Below are positions 1 to 8,469 of a stretch of 64,000 bases of DNA, piece by piece (position 1 is the first letter of the stretch; the number at the start of each line of letters is the position of its first letter). The stretch is taken from the NCBI RefSeq assembly GCF_040869045.1, contig NC_090319.1, positions 14,712,314 through 14,776,313 of the forward strand, read 5' to 3'. The translations under genes and the position numbers were made by a program. Source of the stretch: Eurosta solidaginis. Lineage: Eukaryota; Arthropoda; Insecta; Diptera; Tephritidae. A model generated the notes under the pieces. It was not told where the DNA came from and did not search any database. It saw nothing but the letters and a program-made list of their open reading frames with translations.

Positions 1-2442
1 CCCGCTTATGCTTATCATGCTGGATCTGTGGACTTTACCCAACAAGTTTAGGTTTGACGCCTTGCTCAAGGCTGGCCACCATACGACTACCCCATACAGC
101 AGTATGGGTCTGATAATCGCGGTATAAATCCATCTGCATATGTTGGGGGTGAGTCCCCATTTTTTGCCAATGGCTCTTTTACACGTATATAATGCAATGT
201 ACGCTTTCTTTTGTCGCTGGATAACGTTGTCCTTCCAGTTCAGCTTTTTGTCTAAAACTACGCCTAAAAATTTGGCTTTATCTGCCAGGCTTAGGCGCAC
301 CCCATTTAGTTCAGGTAGGTCCAACGATGGTATTTTGTATCGTTTGGTATATAAGACAAGCTCTACTTTATCGGAGTTGACGCTGAGTCCACATCGGGAA
401 GCCCACAAGGAAACCTCTCGCAATGCTACCTGCATCAAGTCGCACAAAGTTTGAGGAAACTTGCCTCTGTAGATAATCGCTAGGTCATCAGCATATGCCA
501 CGACCTTCCCGCTCCCCCAACTAGTATCTCTTAATAGCGAGTTTACCGTTAGGTTCCATAGTAAGGGGGAAAGGACACCACCCTGGGGCGTGCCCCTTGC
601 GACAAATCGTGTTACCTCAACCTTCCCCAGTGAGGAGAGCACTTTCCTTCCCCTGAGCAGTTGATCAATTAGTCCCACTAGGGGTCTATTTACGTCCAGA
701 TCAGTTAAAGCAATGTTAACGGCGTCTGGACTTATGTTGTTGAATGCTCCTTCAATGTCTAGGAAGGCCACAAGACAATAATCCTTTTGGAACAAGGATG
801 TTTCTATAGTAGAGACTAGGCTGTGTAGCGCAGTCTCCGTAGATTTACCTTTGGTGTACGCGTGTTGATAGTCCGAAATGAGATTCCTATCAATGCTTGT
901 AGTGAGAAAATCGCTAACTATTCTCTCTAGGGTCTTGAGTACGAAGGATGAAAGACTGATAGGTCTATAGTCCTTCGGCTCGTAATGAGAGGCTTTGCCT
1001 GCCTTAGGAATGAATATGACCGTGGCGCTCCTCCATGCACACGGAATATAGTTCATAGCCAAACAAGCGGTATATATGTGCCGCAGCCAGTTGGCTGATA
1101 CCTCCAAGGAGTAGATAAGTTGAGCGGGTACAATCCCGTCTGGTCCAGCAGCCTTAAAAGGTTTAAAACTTTTGACTGCCCTCCTCACTCTCTCCTCAGT
1201 GATGGGTATATTCACAGCTTGGTTTGCTGCAGGTACTTCCGGTGCGTTTGTCATATTTCCCGGGAAATGTGTGTCCAGGAGCAGCTCTAGAGTTTCCCCT
1301 TCTGTGCTGGTCCAGGTACCATTCGGTCTCCGCAGGAAGCTAATAGCTGTTTGCGTCTTAGAAAGCACGCACCGTAGCCTGGATGTGTCCACGACACTTT
1401 CGACTCCAGTGCAGAAGTTTCTCCATGAAGTTCTCTTCGCTTGTCTCAGGACTTTTTTGTAGGTTCTTAGTTTGTCCTTGTATTCTAGCCATTGTGACCC
1501 GTTATCAAGGAATTTGGCTTTGTTAAACTGTTCTCTACAGGATTTACGAAGTAGGTCCAGATCATGGGACCACCAGTGAGGTTTACGCTTACCGCGCGGT
1601 TTTGGCAATGGACAGGCCTGTTCTAAGGCTTTTGAGAAAGCCGATGTGAAGGTTTCTACCAGACCCTCTAGCTCCATCGTTGATGAGAGGCTTTGTGGGG
1701 GTAGTTCTGGTAGTTCTCTTGCTAACAGCTCATTATGTAGTTCCCAGTTTGTATTACGTGGGTTACGTCTCGCAATGGGCTGATCGACGAAGAACTCTAA
1801 CATTACTTCAATATAGCGGTGGTCTGAAAAGGAATGTTCCTCAAGAACACGCCATTTTTTAACCCACCCATAAACGCTTTCGCTACAAATAGTGAGGTCA
1901 ATAACCTCTCTACGGTTTTTAGTAATAAAAGTTGGTTCATTACCTACATTGCAAACTACAAGGTTAGTTGTTAAAAGGTACTCAAAAAGTGACTCACCCC
2001 GAGTGTTTATGTCGGAACTACCCCACTGCACGTGGTGGGCGTTTGCGTCTGTCCCAATTAACAGATGGCTTGAGTCGGCCACCAGATCCTTTACCGTCTT
2101 TTGCGGAGGAGGTTCCTCTGCGTCGTACGGCATATAAACGGAGGCTAGCGTTAATTGGGTGCCTCCGCTTGACAAACTGGCCGCTGTGACGTCACCATTG
2201 CTATAATTAGGCAAGAGAAAGATATTTAGCTCAGACTTTACTAAAATGCATGTTCTCACTTTACCTTCATCTGCAGCTCGGATGAGCTTAAACCCAGTGG
2301 CCCCCAATCCGCAAATCCTTGAGTTGTTCACCCAGGGTTCTTGGATAAGGACCACTTCGACGTCGCCTTTAGAAAGGCGACTGATGAGAGCAGCCGAGGC
2401 TGCCTTACTTTTGTGCAGGTTTATCTGGAGCAACCTCAGCAT
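1..2442 (-). CDS. LINE element 1 ORF2: AP-endonuclease and reverse transcriptase, partial
   Basis: Nicks the target and copies the element RNA by target-primed reverse transcription. The ATG at 2,442 (MLRLLQINLHKSKA) lies 38 bp inside the end of ORF1 in another frame. I read all 814 visible codons and found no stop. Endonuclease motifs come first: QINLHKSK at the start, LIQEPWV, IGTDANAHHVQWGS near 2,000-2,060, and SDHR near 1,830. Reverse transcriptase motifs follow: KAAGPDGI near 1,150, YRPISLSS, FLDIEGAF, TPQGGVLSPLLW and the catalytic YADD at 484-495. The thumb region reaches the window edge, and an RNase H domain is expected beyond it by comparison with the other two LINEs. Clade placement (LOA within the Jockey group) is from recalled family traits. 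Confidence 0.93.
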   Translation of the reverse strand, partial: MLRLLQINLHKSKAASAALISRLSKGDVEVVLIQEPWVNNSRICGLGATGFKLIRAADEGKVRTCILVKSELNIFLLPNYSNGDVTAASLSSGGTQLTLASVYMPYDAEEPPPQKTVKDLVADSSHLLIGTDANAHHVQWGSSDINTRGESLFEYLLTTNLVVCNVGNEPTFITKNRREVIDLTICSESVYGWVKKWRVLEEHSFSDHRYIEVMLEFFVDQPIARRNPRNTNWELHNELLARELPELPPQSLSSTMELEGLVETFTSAFSKALEQACPLPKPRGKRKPHWWSHDLDLLRKSCREQFNKAKFLDNGSQWLEYKDKLRTYKKVLRQAKRTSWRNFCTGVESVVDTSRLRCVLSKTQTAISFLRRPNGTWTSTEGETLELLLDTHFPGNMTNAPEVPAANQAVNIPITEERVRRAVKSFKPFKAAGPDGIVPAQLIYSLEVSANWLRHIYTACLAMNYIPCAWRSATVIFIPKAGKASHYEPKDYRPISLSSFVLKTLERIVSDFLTTSIDRNLISDYQHAYTKGKSTETALHSLVSTIETSLFQKDYCLVAFLDIEGAFNNISPDAVNIALTDLDVNRPLVGLIDQLLRGRKVLSSLGKVEVTRFVARGTPQGGVLSPLLWNLTVNSLLRDTSWGSGKVVAYADDLAIIYRGKFPQTLCDLMQVALREVSLWASRCGLSVNSDKVELVLYTKRYKIPSLDLPELNGVRLSLADKAKFLGVVLDKKLNWKDNVIQRQKKAYIALYTCKRAIGKKWGLTPNICRWIYTAIIRPILLYGVVVWWPALSKASNLNLLGKVHRSSMISISG

Positions 2443-4123
2443 GAGCTTGCTCAGACTCCCCTGCCTCCATCACCGTGATGTTGGGATCCTCTCCGTCGCT
2501 ATCCAGCAGAGCATCCTCCATCGACAAATTGCCCAGAGCCCCTGCGCAATTTGACGTGGCGGAAACCAGGCTTTCGGCGTCGGAGATTTCCGCTTCCACT
2601 TCGGGTGCCTCAATGTCCGTGTCCAAAGAGGCACTCGAAAGGGATGCGCGCTGTGCGTCCCCACGGTATACGTGAATTACGACCTCCCCGAGGCCGTAAA
2701 ACACTCTTCCTTTGCTCCGTCTAAGGGGCTCGAGAGCTTCCTTATTCAGGGCTAACACGACCTGTCTCCTAGGTCCTTCAGCGTCCTCGACTTGGATGAC
2801 ACTCCAGTCCTGCGTTGGGAGAGCCGGGTTCATCAGTTGCAGCATCCTGAGAATTCTCTCAGGTTCTGCTGGAACCGCTGGAACCCATGCCCTGGCCCTT
2901 GGCCGAGCCGGAATGTCCTTCCAGTCAACGACCTCGATAATCGCCCCGGGATAGACTTGTCCCAGCTTTGCGGCTGCTGCCTTGTACAGCGCAACAGACC
3001 TTGCGTCCTCGCAAGCGAGTACCTTGATTTGGCCCTGGTACCATCCTGCATCAGAACCTCGCGGCGGACTACCCGGAGACTCCATCAGCACGTCGAGAAC
3101 GGCGTTGCCGATTTCATTCCGGACGTACGGCCACTGGTCTTTAGGGATTGCACCACGGTCATTCCCTCGGTCCAGGATTCCTATAAGGATCCGGCCCTTG
3201 GCTACCTCGGCAAAGCTGGGTTTGGCTACCGCGGGGTGATTCTGGTGCCTTTTCGGCGGTGGTTTGATATCCTCATCGGACCTTTGACGTTTATATGGGG
3301 TTGCGCTTGTTGGCAGAGAACCCCGAAAATTCGGCAGTAGAGCTCGCGCCCTTTCCACCGAATTCCTGGCGCTCTCTGACAGCGTTTCCAGCGAAACACC
3401 CTCATACCTTGACAGGACTTTTGCAGCCCTTCTTTTGTTCCTGTGGAACGATCCCTTGTGGGAATCTTCTTGAGAAGGGGTCCGACCCGTAGTTGCCCTC
3501 GCGGTCGTACCCCCGGATGATGTCTTCATTATGGCTCCTTTCTCCCTTGGCTCACTGTGACCAGATCGTGGGACCCCTGTCACAGCCGTGGGGAGAACAG
3601 TCGCCATACCGGCGTCAGACGGGCGCCCAGCATCAGCAGGCGCGTCAGTGTTCGCCGTTGCCAGCGCAACTACCTTCGCCGCCATACTGGTGCTTGCCCC
3701 CGTCCGATCACCTAAGACTGTGTTGACTGAGGTTGCCCTCTTGTCGTCCATGGGGAGCCGACCCGTCGTTTCCAACGCAGTCGCTCCCCCGGTTAAAGTA
3801 GCTGTTGCGGCCCCGTTTTCCCTTGGCTCGGAGTGGCCAGGTCCAGAGACCCCTGCCACAGCCGTGGGAAAAAAGGTTGCCGTTCCGGCGCTTGGTCGGT
3901 GTCCGACAACAACAGGCGCGTCAGGGTTCGCCGTTACCAGCGCAACTCCCTTCGCCGCCATACTATTGCCGCCCCCCACCAAGTCGCTCTTCACTTTAGC
4001 GTTGGTAGCATTGGTAGCCCTCCCTCGTTCACTAGGGCGTATGGATGCCAATGCTGTTGTCCTTCTCCCTGTGGAGGAGAAAGGATTATCATTTGCTTGT
4101 TTATTTTTATTTTTGTTGTTCAT
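2405..4123 (-). CDS. LINE element 1 ORF1 (gag-like, DUF4780-like C-terminal domain)
   Basis: RNA-binding ORF1 of the LINE. The frame is open from 4,168, but the ATG at 4,123 (MNNKNKNKQ) is the better start because the ORF1s of element 3 and LINE-B also begin with M(M)NN-type peptides after similar upstream sequence. The N-terminal half is low-complexity Ala/Thr/Gly-rich and holds a 92-residue in-frame tandem duplication (see findings). The C-terminal half carries the WYQG motif (3,032-3,043) and the pattern I recall as DUF4780, which is common in ORF1 of insect LOA-type elements. No CCHC knuckles are seen. The stop at 2,405-2,407 lies 38 bp downstream of the ORF2 ATG, so the two genes overlap in different frames and ORF2 probably needs reinitiation or a frameshift. 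Confidence 0.88.
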   Translation of the reverse strand: MNNKNKNKQANDNPFSSTGRRTTALASIRPSERGRATNATNAKVKSDLVGGGNSMAAKGVALVTANPDAPVVVGHRPSAGTATFFPTAVAGVSGPGHSEPRENGAATATLTGGATALETTGRLPMDDKRATSVNTVLGDRTGASTSMAAKVVALATANTDAPADAGRPSDAGMATVLPTAVTGVPRSGHSEPREKGAIMKTSSGGTTARATTGRTPSQEDSHKGSFHRNKRRAAKVLSRYEGVSLETLSESARNSVERARALLPNFRGSLPTSATPYKRQRSDEDIKPPPKRHQNHPAVAKPSFAEVAKGRILIGILDRGNDRGAIPKDQWPYVRNEIGNAVLDVLMESPGSPPRGSDAGWYQGQIKVLACEDARSVALYKAAAAKLGQVYPGAIIEVVDWKDIPARPRARAWVPAVPAEPERILRMLQLMNPALPTQDWSVIQVEDAEGPRRQVVLALNKEALEPLRRSKGRVFYGLGEVVIHVYRGDAQRASLSSASLDTDIEAPEVEAEISDAESLVSATSNCAGALGNLSMEDALLDSDGEDPNITVMEAGESEQAHAEVAPDKPAQK

Positions 4124-4348
4124 CTTGTTCGTACGACCCCTTGCTAGACGAGGCCAGCTTAGGGTCACCTTATTGAAAGGGGGAAAAGTGTCGTCCGCCG
4201 CGGCAGAGCCCCTTACCGCGGTAAGACCATTTTTACTCTCTGAGGCGGCCCGGTGTCAGAGAGGCTCCGTACAAATACAGCCAGATTAACCTCCCGGCTG
4301 CAAACCATCCAATGGGCACGGTGCCGCATAACACCCTGGATTGGGAGG
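4124..4348 (-). promoter_or_regulatory. Conserved structured 5' leader of LINE element 1
   Basis: About 200 bases between the ribozyme-like end and ORF1. Long stretches are shared with the leaders of element 3 (about 37,250-37,411) and LINE-B (about 41,310-41,500), although their ORFs are well diverged: AATCCAGGGTGTYATGCG, GTGCCCATTGGA and a hairpin with CCGCGG-type arms around GGGCTCT. The LINE-B version of this hairpin has different but still complementary arms (TGCGGT with ACCGCA). This looks like a selected RNA structure, for example for ORF1 translation or packaging; the role is inference. Confidence 0.65.
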
Positions 4349-4494
4349 GGACAGATCTTGGTCATCGCTCACCCCAGGACTAGGCCACCGCAGCCATGGA
4401 GATCCATGTGAACCTGCATCCTACTGGGTGGCATAGTCCCGTGGTCAGCGACTAAGCCCTCGCATCGCGGCAAGATGTCTGCCCTTCGCGAGAG
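4349..4494 (-). ncRNA. HDV-like self-cleaving ribozyme fold at the 5' end of LINE element 1
   Basis: The first 146 nt of the element fold into the HDV-type nested pseudoknot. P1 is CUCUCG (4,489-4,494) with CGAGGG (4,457-4,462). P2 is GGGCAGA (4,478-4,484) with UCUGUCC (4,349-4,355). P3 is CAUC (4,474-4,477) with GAUG (4,463-4,466), closing a 7-nt L3. P4 is a long helix, 4,427-4,451 with 4,365-4,389, of about 22 pairs with three internal mismatches. The linker before P2' is UGACCAAGA, matching the HDV pattern of a catalytic C followed by N-A-A; the candidate C is at 4,361. P1 starts at the exact element end, as expected for a ribozyme that frees the RNA 5' end. HDV-like ribozymes are known in R2 and other insect LINEs. 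P1.1 is not resolved and activity is untested. Confidence 0.75.
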
Positions 4495-4819
4495 AAAAAC
4501 GTGTATAAATAATTTGTATTTTTCATAATTAAGGGCATTGAAATTTTAATTAGGCACTTCTAGCCAAAAATTTACTCAAGGTTAAATGGGTTGAGTCAAT
4601 ATTCAATTACTTGAGGTTTGTTCTCCAATGAGACAGAGCTTTGACACACGCAAATTTAACAAGTAAGAGCGGGACTGTCTTCGGCTGTGCCGAAGACTTC
4701 ATACCTTTCATGAATGGAGCTGAACAATAACTTTATTCGCAATAACCAAATAATCGGCTGTATAAAGTAAGAAATATATAGTGAACAGATGTACATACCT
4801 AAGCGCTTTTTAAGATAAA

Positions 4820-5240
4820 TATAAAACTAAAAAAAAAAAAATAAAAGAATTTTAAGCACTTCCTTTATATAACTGCACACAAATCAGCGAAATATGTCTC
4901 CCTATATAAAGACATATTCTTGCTAAACTTTGATTTTTAAATTTTGACATAGAAATTGCAAATATGTTTATAAGAAGTAAAAATATAAAAGTGGAGCGCA
5001 CATTACTTGGATTGGAAAGTTGGTAGGAAAGGAGATATTATTAGTCAATAAATTGCGCTCCACTTTTATGTTTTTACTTCTCATAACTATTTGTGCAATC
5101 TCTATGTCAAAATTTAAAAATCAAAATTTAGCAAGAATATTTCTTTATATAAGGAGACATTTTTTTCTGATTCTTGCCCATTTATGCAATTATAAAATGA
5201 GGTGCTTAAAAATATTTTATTTTATTTTTATTTTCTCCTT
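4820..5240. repeat. Long imperfect inverted repeat (foldback) in X copy A
   Basis: Arms of about 180 bp (4,820-5,000 and 5,055-5,240) flank a spacer of about 54 bp. Inner arm ends are AAAGTGGAGCGCA and GCGCTCCACTTTT; outer ends are TTTTAAGCACTTCC and GAGGTGCTTAAAA. The structure recurs in copies B (27,000-27,410) and C (45,210-45,620). A transcript could form a long hairpin. Confidence 0.75.
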
Positions 5241-5941
5241 TTCTTACATTTTCTCGGCGTCTTATCCTATCTGGGAAGCTTTACAGTTGTAGCTCAATGA
5301 GAACTTACATAAAAATTAAATCCCAAAATTCCCTCCGTCTCGTACGATTTTTCTAAATATCTCATCCCGTGCGCCACCAAGCGAATCTTTTTTTATCGTG
5401 TCATCGGCTGTCATCGACCTCTGAATTAAGTTTGAAATTTCAAGTCTCTAGCTCATCGCGAAGTTACTTAAAAACTGGTTTGAGAATTTTCAAATTCTTA
5501 TCTAATTATTTCGATCCGTGCGCCACCTAACGGTTTTTTTTTCCTTTTTTTGCGTTGTCACGGTGTTCTAAGCTACGTGTAAAGTTTCACTTTTGTAGCT
5601 CAATGAGAAATTACTTAAAAATCGATTGCAAGATTTGTTTGAAAAGCGGACAAACATTCAACCGCCCTAATATAAAGTAAGTAAAATAGGTTGGTACTTC
5701 GTGTGGGGATGTAAAGTTTCACGTTTTTTGTGGTCTGCATGTAAAAACTATGACCACGAATTACTTATCTCAATAATATATGACGTAAGCGTAAGCATTT
5801 GGTGAAATTTGAAGCTTCTAGATGCTAAAATGGGGCAGAAATTGCGAAAAGTTTCTTATTTGAACAATCGGTTGTATGAGATATATACTACATATATCAC
5901 CGATCTCTATGACTTCTTCAGACAACAATATATGCTATATA

Positions 5942-6185
5942 ACTTGTATAATAACTTGTTTAAAAAAAGGTTATACACTTACGTCAAATCTATGAGGATA
6001 AAATAAATACTAAGATCTGAGCTGGTTTGTGATACGTATTCCTAATTTATATATATTTCCTCGTTTATATATATATATACATATATCTATTTAAACTGAT
6101 GTACCTATTGTTAATTAATGCAATAATTTTTTTTTTGTATAAGCTAGGCTCTTCGAGTCGTAATAAATAAATGAAATGAAATGAA
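5942..6185 (+). mobile_element. Short retroposon-like insertion with (ATGAA)n tail
   Basis: This 244-bp stretch is absent from the matching sites of X copies B (about 28,121) and C (about 46,324), where the sequence runs uninterrupted through GCTATATACGTAAGC. It ends in AATAAATAAATGAAATGAAA and is bounded by ATATA at 5,937-5,941 and 6,186-6,190, so it looks like a 5'-truncated LINE or SINE end with a simple-repeat tail. No coding motif was recognised. Confidence 0.65.
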
Positions 6186-6544
6186 ATATACGTAAGCATT
6201 TGGTGAAATTTGAAGGTTCAATCTGATAAATTGAGGAAATATTACAGAAATCGTCTTTTTATGCAAAATCGGTTTTATATCCCCTCAGATTTGCTATAGG
6301 TGTCCGATCCGGTCGGTTCCGACAAATGCCTATAGGACACCTAAATATACCCGCTCACCAAATTTTATCAAGATATCTCAAAAATTGAGGGAATAGATTG
6401 CATACAAACATACAGACGGATAGACGGACATGGCTAAATCAAATCAGCTCTTCATCCTGATAATTTCGGTATACTTAATGGTGGGTCTATCTATTCTCCG
6501 TTATGGGCTTACAATTTTGAGATTCGTGACGAAGTTAATATACC

Positions 6545-7110
6545 ATTTCATTTTTATGTAGAGCTTACGATTCCTCGAACCTGTTCGAGAAGAGATTGCT
6601 CACGAGTCTCGCGTTCTAGCGAGATTCTCCAATCTCGAATTACTCGTAAGGCTCCCGAGCTTCTCGACATTCAATTTAATCGATTCATCGGCTGTTTTAT
6701 ATAGAGCTTATGATTTCTTCTGGAGCACAAGCGAAAATTTCCACAAAACCACAACTAAAAACAGCGAAATGTATAGAATATTGCCAATGCAGGGACTGAA
6801 TTGAAAATCGAGAAGCTCGCGAGTATTACGAGTATTGCGAGTATTTCGAGATTCGAGAATTTCGCGAGAAGCCTTGTTCTCTATGTCTCATTAAAAAAAT
6901 AAATTATTGTGAACAAAATTATATGTATAATAAATATGTTTAGAGTTAAATGTCATTGGAAAGCAATATAATCAACAAAAAATTCACATGTTAAAAAACT
7001 CTAAGTGTATGAATACTGCCCATACAGCAATTAAGTTTATGTCGAGAAGCTCGGAAGATTTACGAATACTTCGAGACACGAGAATCTCGCGAGAAGACGA
7101 GTTCTCGATT
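6545..7110. repeat. CTCGCGAG/TCTCGCGAGA palindrome-rich segment of X copy A
   Basis: Dense in TCTCGCGAGA, CTCGCGAG, TCTCGAAC and related CpG palindromes in otherwise AT-rich DNA. Two parts are inverted relative to each other, around 6,610-6,675 and 6,795-6,870, and could form a cruciform. Equivalent blocks are at 28,490-29,060 and 46,700-47,260, and part of one at 10,560-10,650. Confidence 0.7.
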
Positions 7111-8431
7111 TATCGGTTCCCGAAAATCTCGCTTGTGTTCGAAAAGAAAGTGTAAGCCCTATTTTTATGAAAGGTTTAAAAATGTGGATGGGTTGCTGAA
7201 ACTGGTGAAACTAATTAAGTGCACGCTTTGTTTTTGTCATAAAAATACAAAGGAAATATAATAAGAAATTTCTATAGAAATGTCATTTTAAAAACGTGTA
7301 TAAATAATTAAAATTTTTCATCATTAAGGACATTGAAATTTTAATTAGGCACATCTAACCAAAACTTTACTCAAGGTTAAATGGGTTGAGTCATGATTCA
7401 ATTACTAAAGATTTGTTCTCCAATGATGATAGAGCAAATTTAAAAATCTGGAGGGGTTGCTTTTAGGAAGTAAGGAAAACGGGGAATAAATCAATCCCCT
7501 TCAGCGAAATTTGTAGTAGAAATGTACCTTTTACTAGTAGTGATAATAGATTTGTAAATGCCAACAGGTTTTGGAGGAAATAATTTATTTGCTACTAAAT
7601 ATTTCGTGAATTGATATAGAGTTATGTTGGTTTGGTTATTCTTTCAGAATTTGGCTGCCGTACGTCAGAATTTTATTCAAATGTACATTATCTCAAAATT
7701 TGTTTCAAGAACTCCCTACCTGAGCATAAGTTCAATACATTTTCCCATTTTGACATAAGAATGGGATAAGGCGTTCTTCAACCTAATTCTGATATAGAGC
7801 GTTTTTGTGACAAATCCTGAAATGGAAAATTTTTGAAAAGTATTCTGAGATAGAGCGATTTCGAATTGGCAGCCGGCATGTAGTAAGAATCTACTCTGCA
7901 ACCGCAATGAATTGGTAAAAAGAAAAAAAATTAAAGAAAATGGCTTATTGACTTAGAACTTTATATTTCGGCCTTGACTTTGGCAGAAGGGTTAAGCTTT
8001 TGAGCGGTCCTGCTACAGAGGGAGTATTTACCTTTTTATTCTGAAATTTCGTAAAGCTCTTTTGCGTTAGGTATTTATGGAAGTGTTCCGGATAAACCGT
8101 AATTTAGAATATTCGGAACACAATCGTTCGATGCTACCTCATGAGGTCCAAATATATGAACATAACATTCCAAATATAAACCGATTCCAAAAATTCTTAA
8201 ATGGAGATGAATATTCCGAACATACGGAATGAATATGTTAACATGCTCAATAAGTCCATTTCGTTATGGCATCTCCATTATTTACAAATTTTACATTTTT
8301 ACTTGGATCGATTTACTAGTCGAGTTTTTGACATTGAACTATGCATTTTGAATTGGTTTGGGTTTCGTATGTTCATAGGTTTACGAAAGTGCCCGATTCC
8401 TTGGTGTCCATACTTTTCATAAAATTACCAA
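6997..8431. repeat. Direct repeat unit 1 (about 1.43 kb)
   Basis: Matches 10,516-11,935 in the same orientation with small indels, from AAGTGTATGAATACTGCCC to TTACCAATGTTCAGCCA. The two units flank the minisatellite element at 8,470-10,515. It overlaps the right end of X copy A; the part from 7,440 onward is seen only here and in the second unit. No coding potential or RNA gene recognised. Confidence 0.8.
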
Positions 8432-8469
8432 TGTTCAGCCACACTAATATATCATCTATATATAACAAG

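Larger units (their letters stand above)
1..4494 (-). mobile_element. LOA/Jockey-like LINE, element 1 (5' half, runs off the window)
   Basis: Non-LTR retrotransposon read right to left: ribozyme-like 5' end (4,349-4,494), conserved leader (4,124-4,348), ORF1 (2,405-4,123), then ORF2 with AP-endonuclease and reverse transcriptase, cut by the window edge. The 5' boundary at 4,494 is set because its first bases align with the first bases of element 3, whose boundary is fixed by a target-site duplication, and because the flank from 4,495 continues as repeat family X. Both ORFs lack stops or frameshifts in the visible part, unlike the other two LINEs here. It is therefore the youngest LINE in the window and perhaps still mobile. 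The RNase H part and the 3' tail lie outside the window. Confidence 0.9.
4495..7440. repeat. Dispersed repeat family X, copy A
   Basis: Aligns by eye with 26,673-29,363 and 44,880-47,567. Shared marks are the hairpin CTTCGGCTGTGCCGAAG near 4,680, a long foldback (4,820-5,240), the segment with GACGGATAGACGGACATGG near 6,415-6,432, a CTCGCGAG-rich stretch (6,545-7,110), and about 150-bp imperfect direct repeats (GTGTATAAATA...GGCACTTCTA) at both ends (4,500 and 7,297). No protein of meaning is encoded; short ORFs here are chance. LINE element 1 sits at the left end, so the upstream part of this copy is outside the window. It is probably a non-autonomous transposon of unknown class. Confidence 0.7.
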
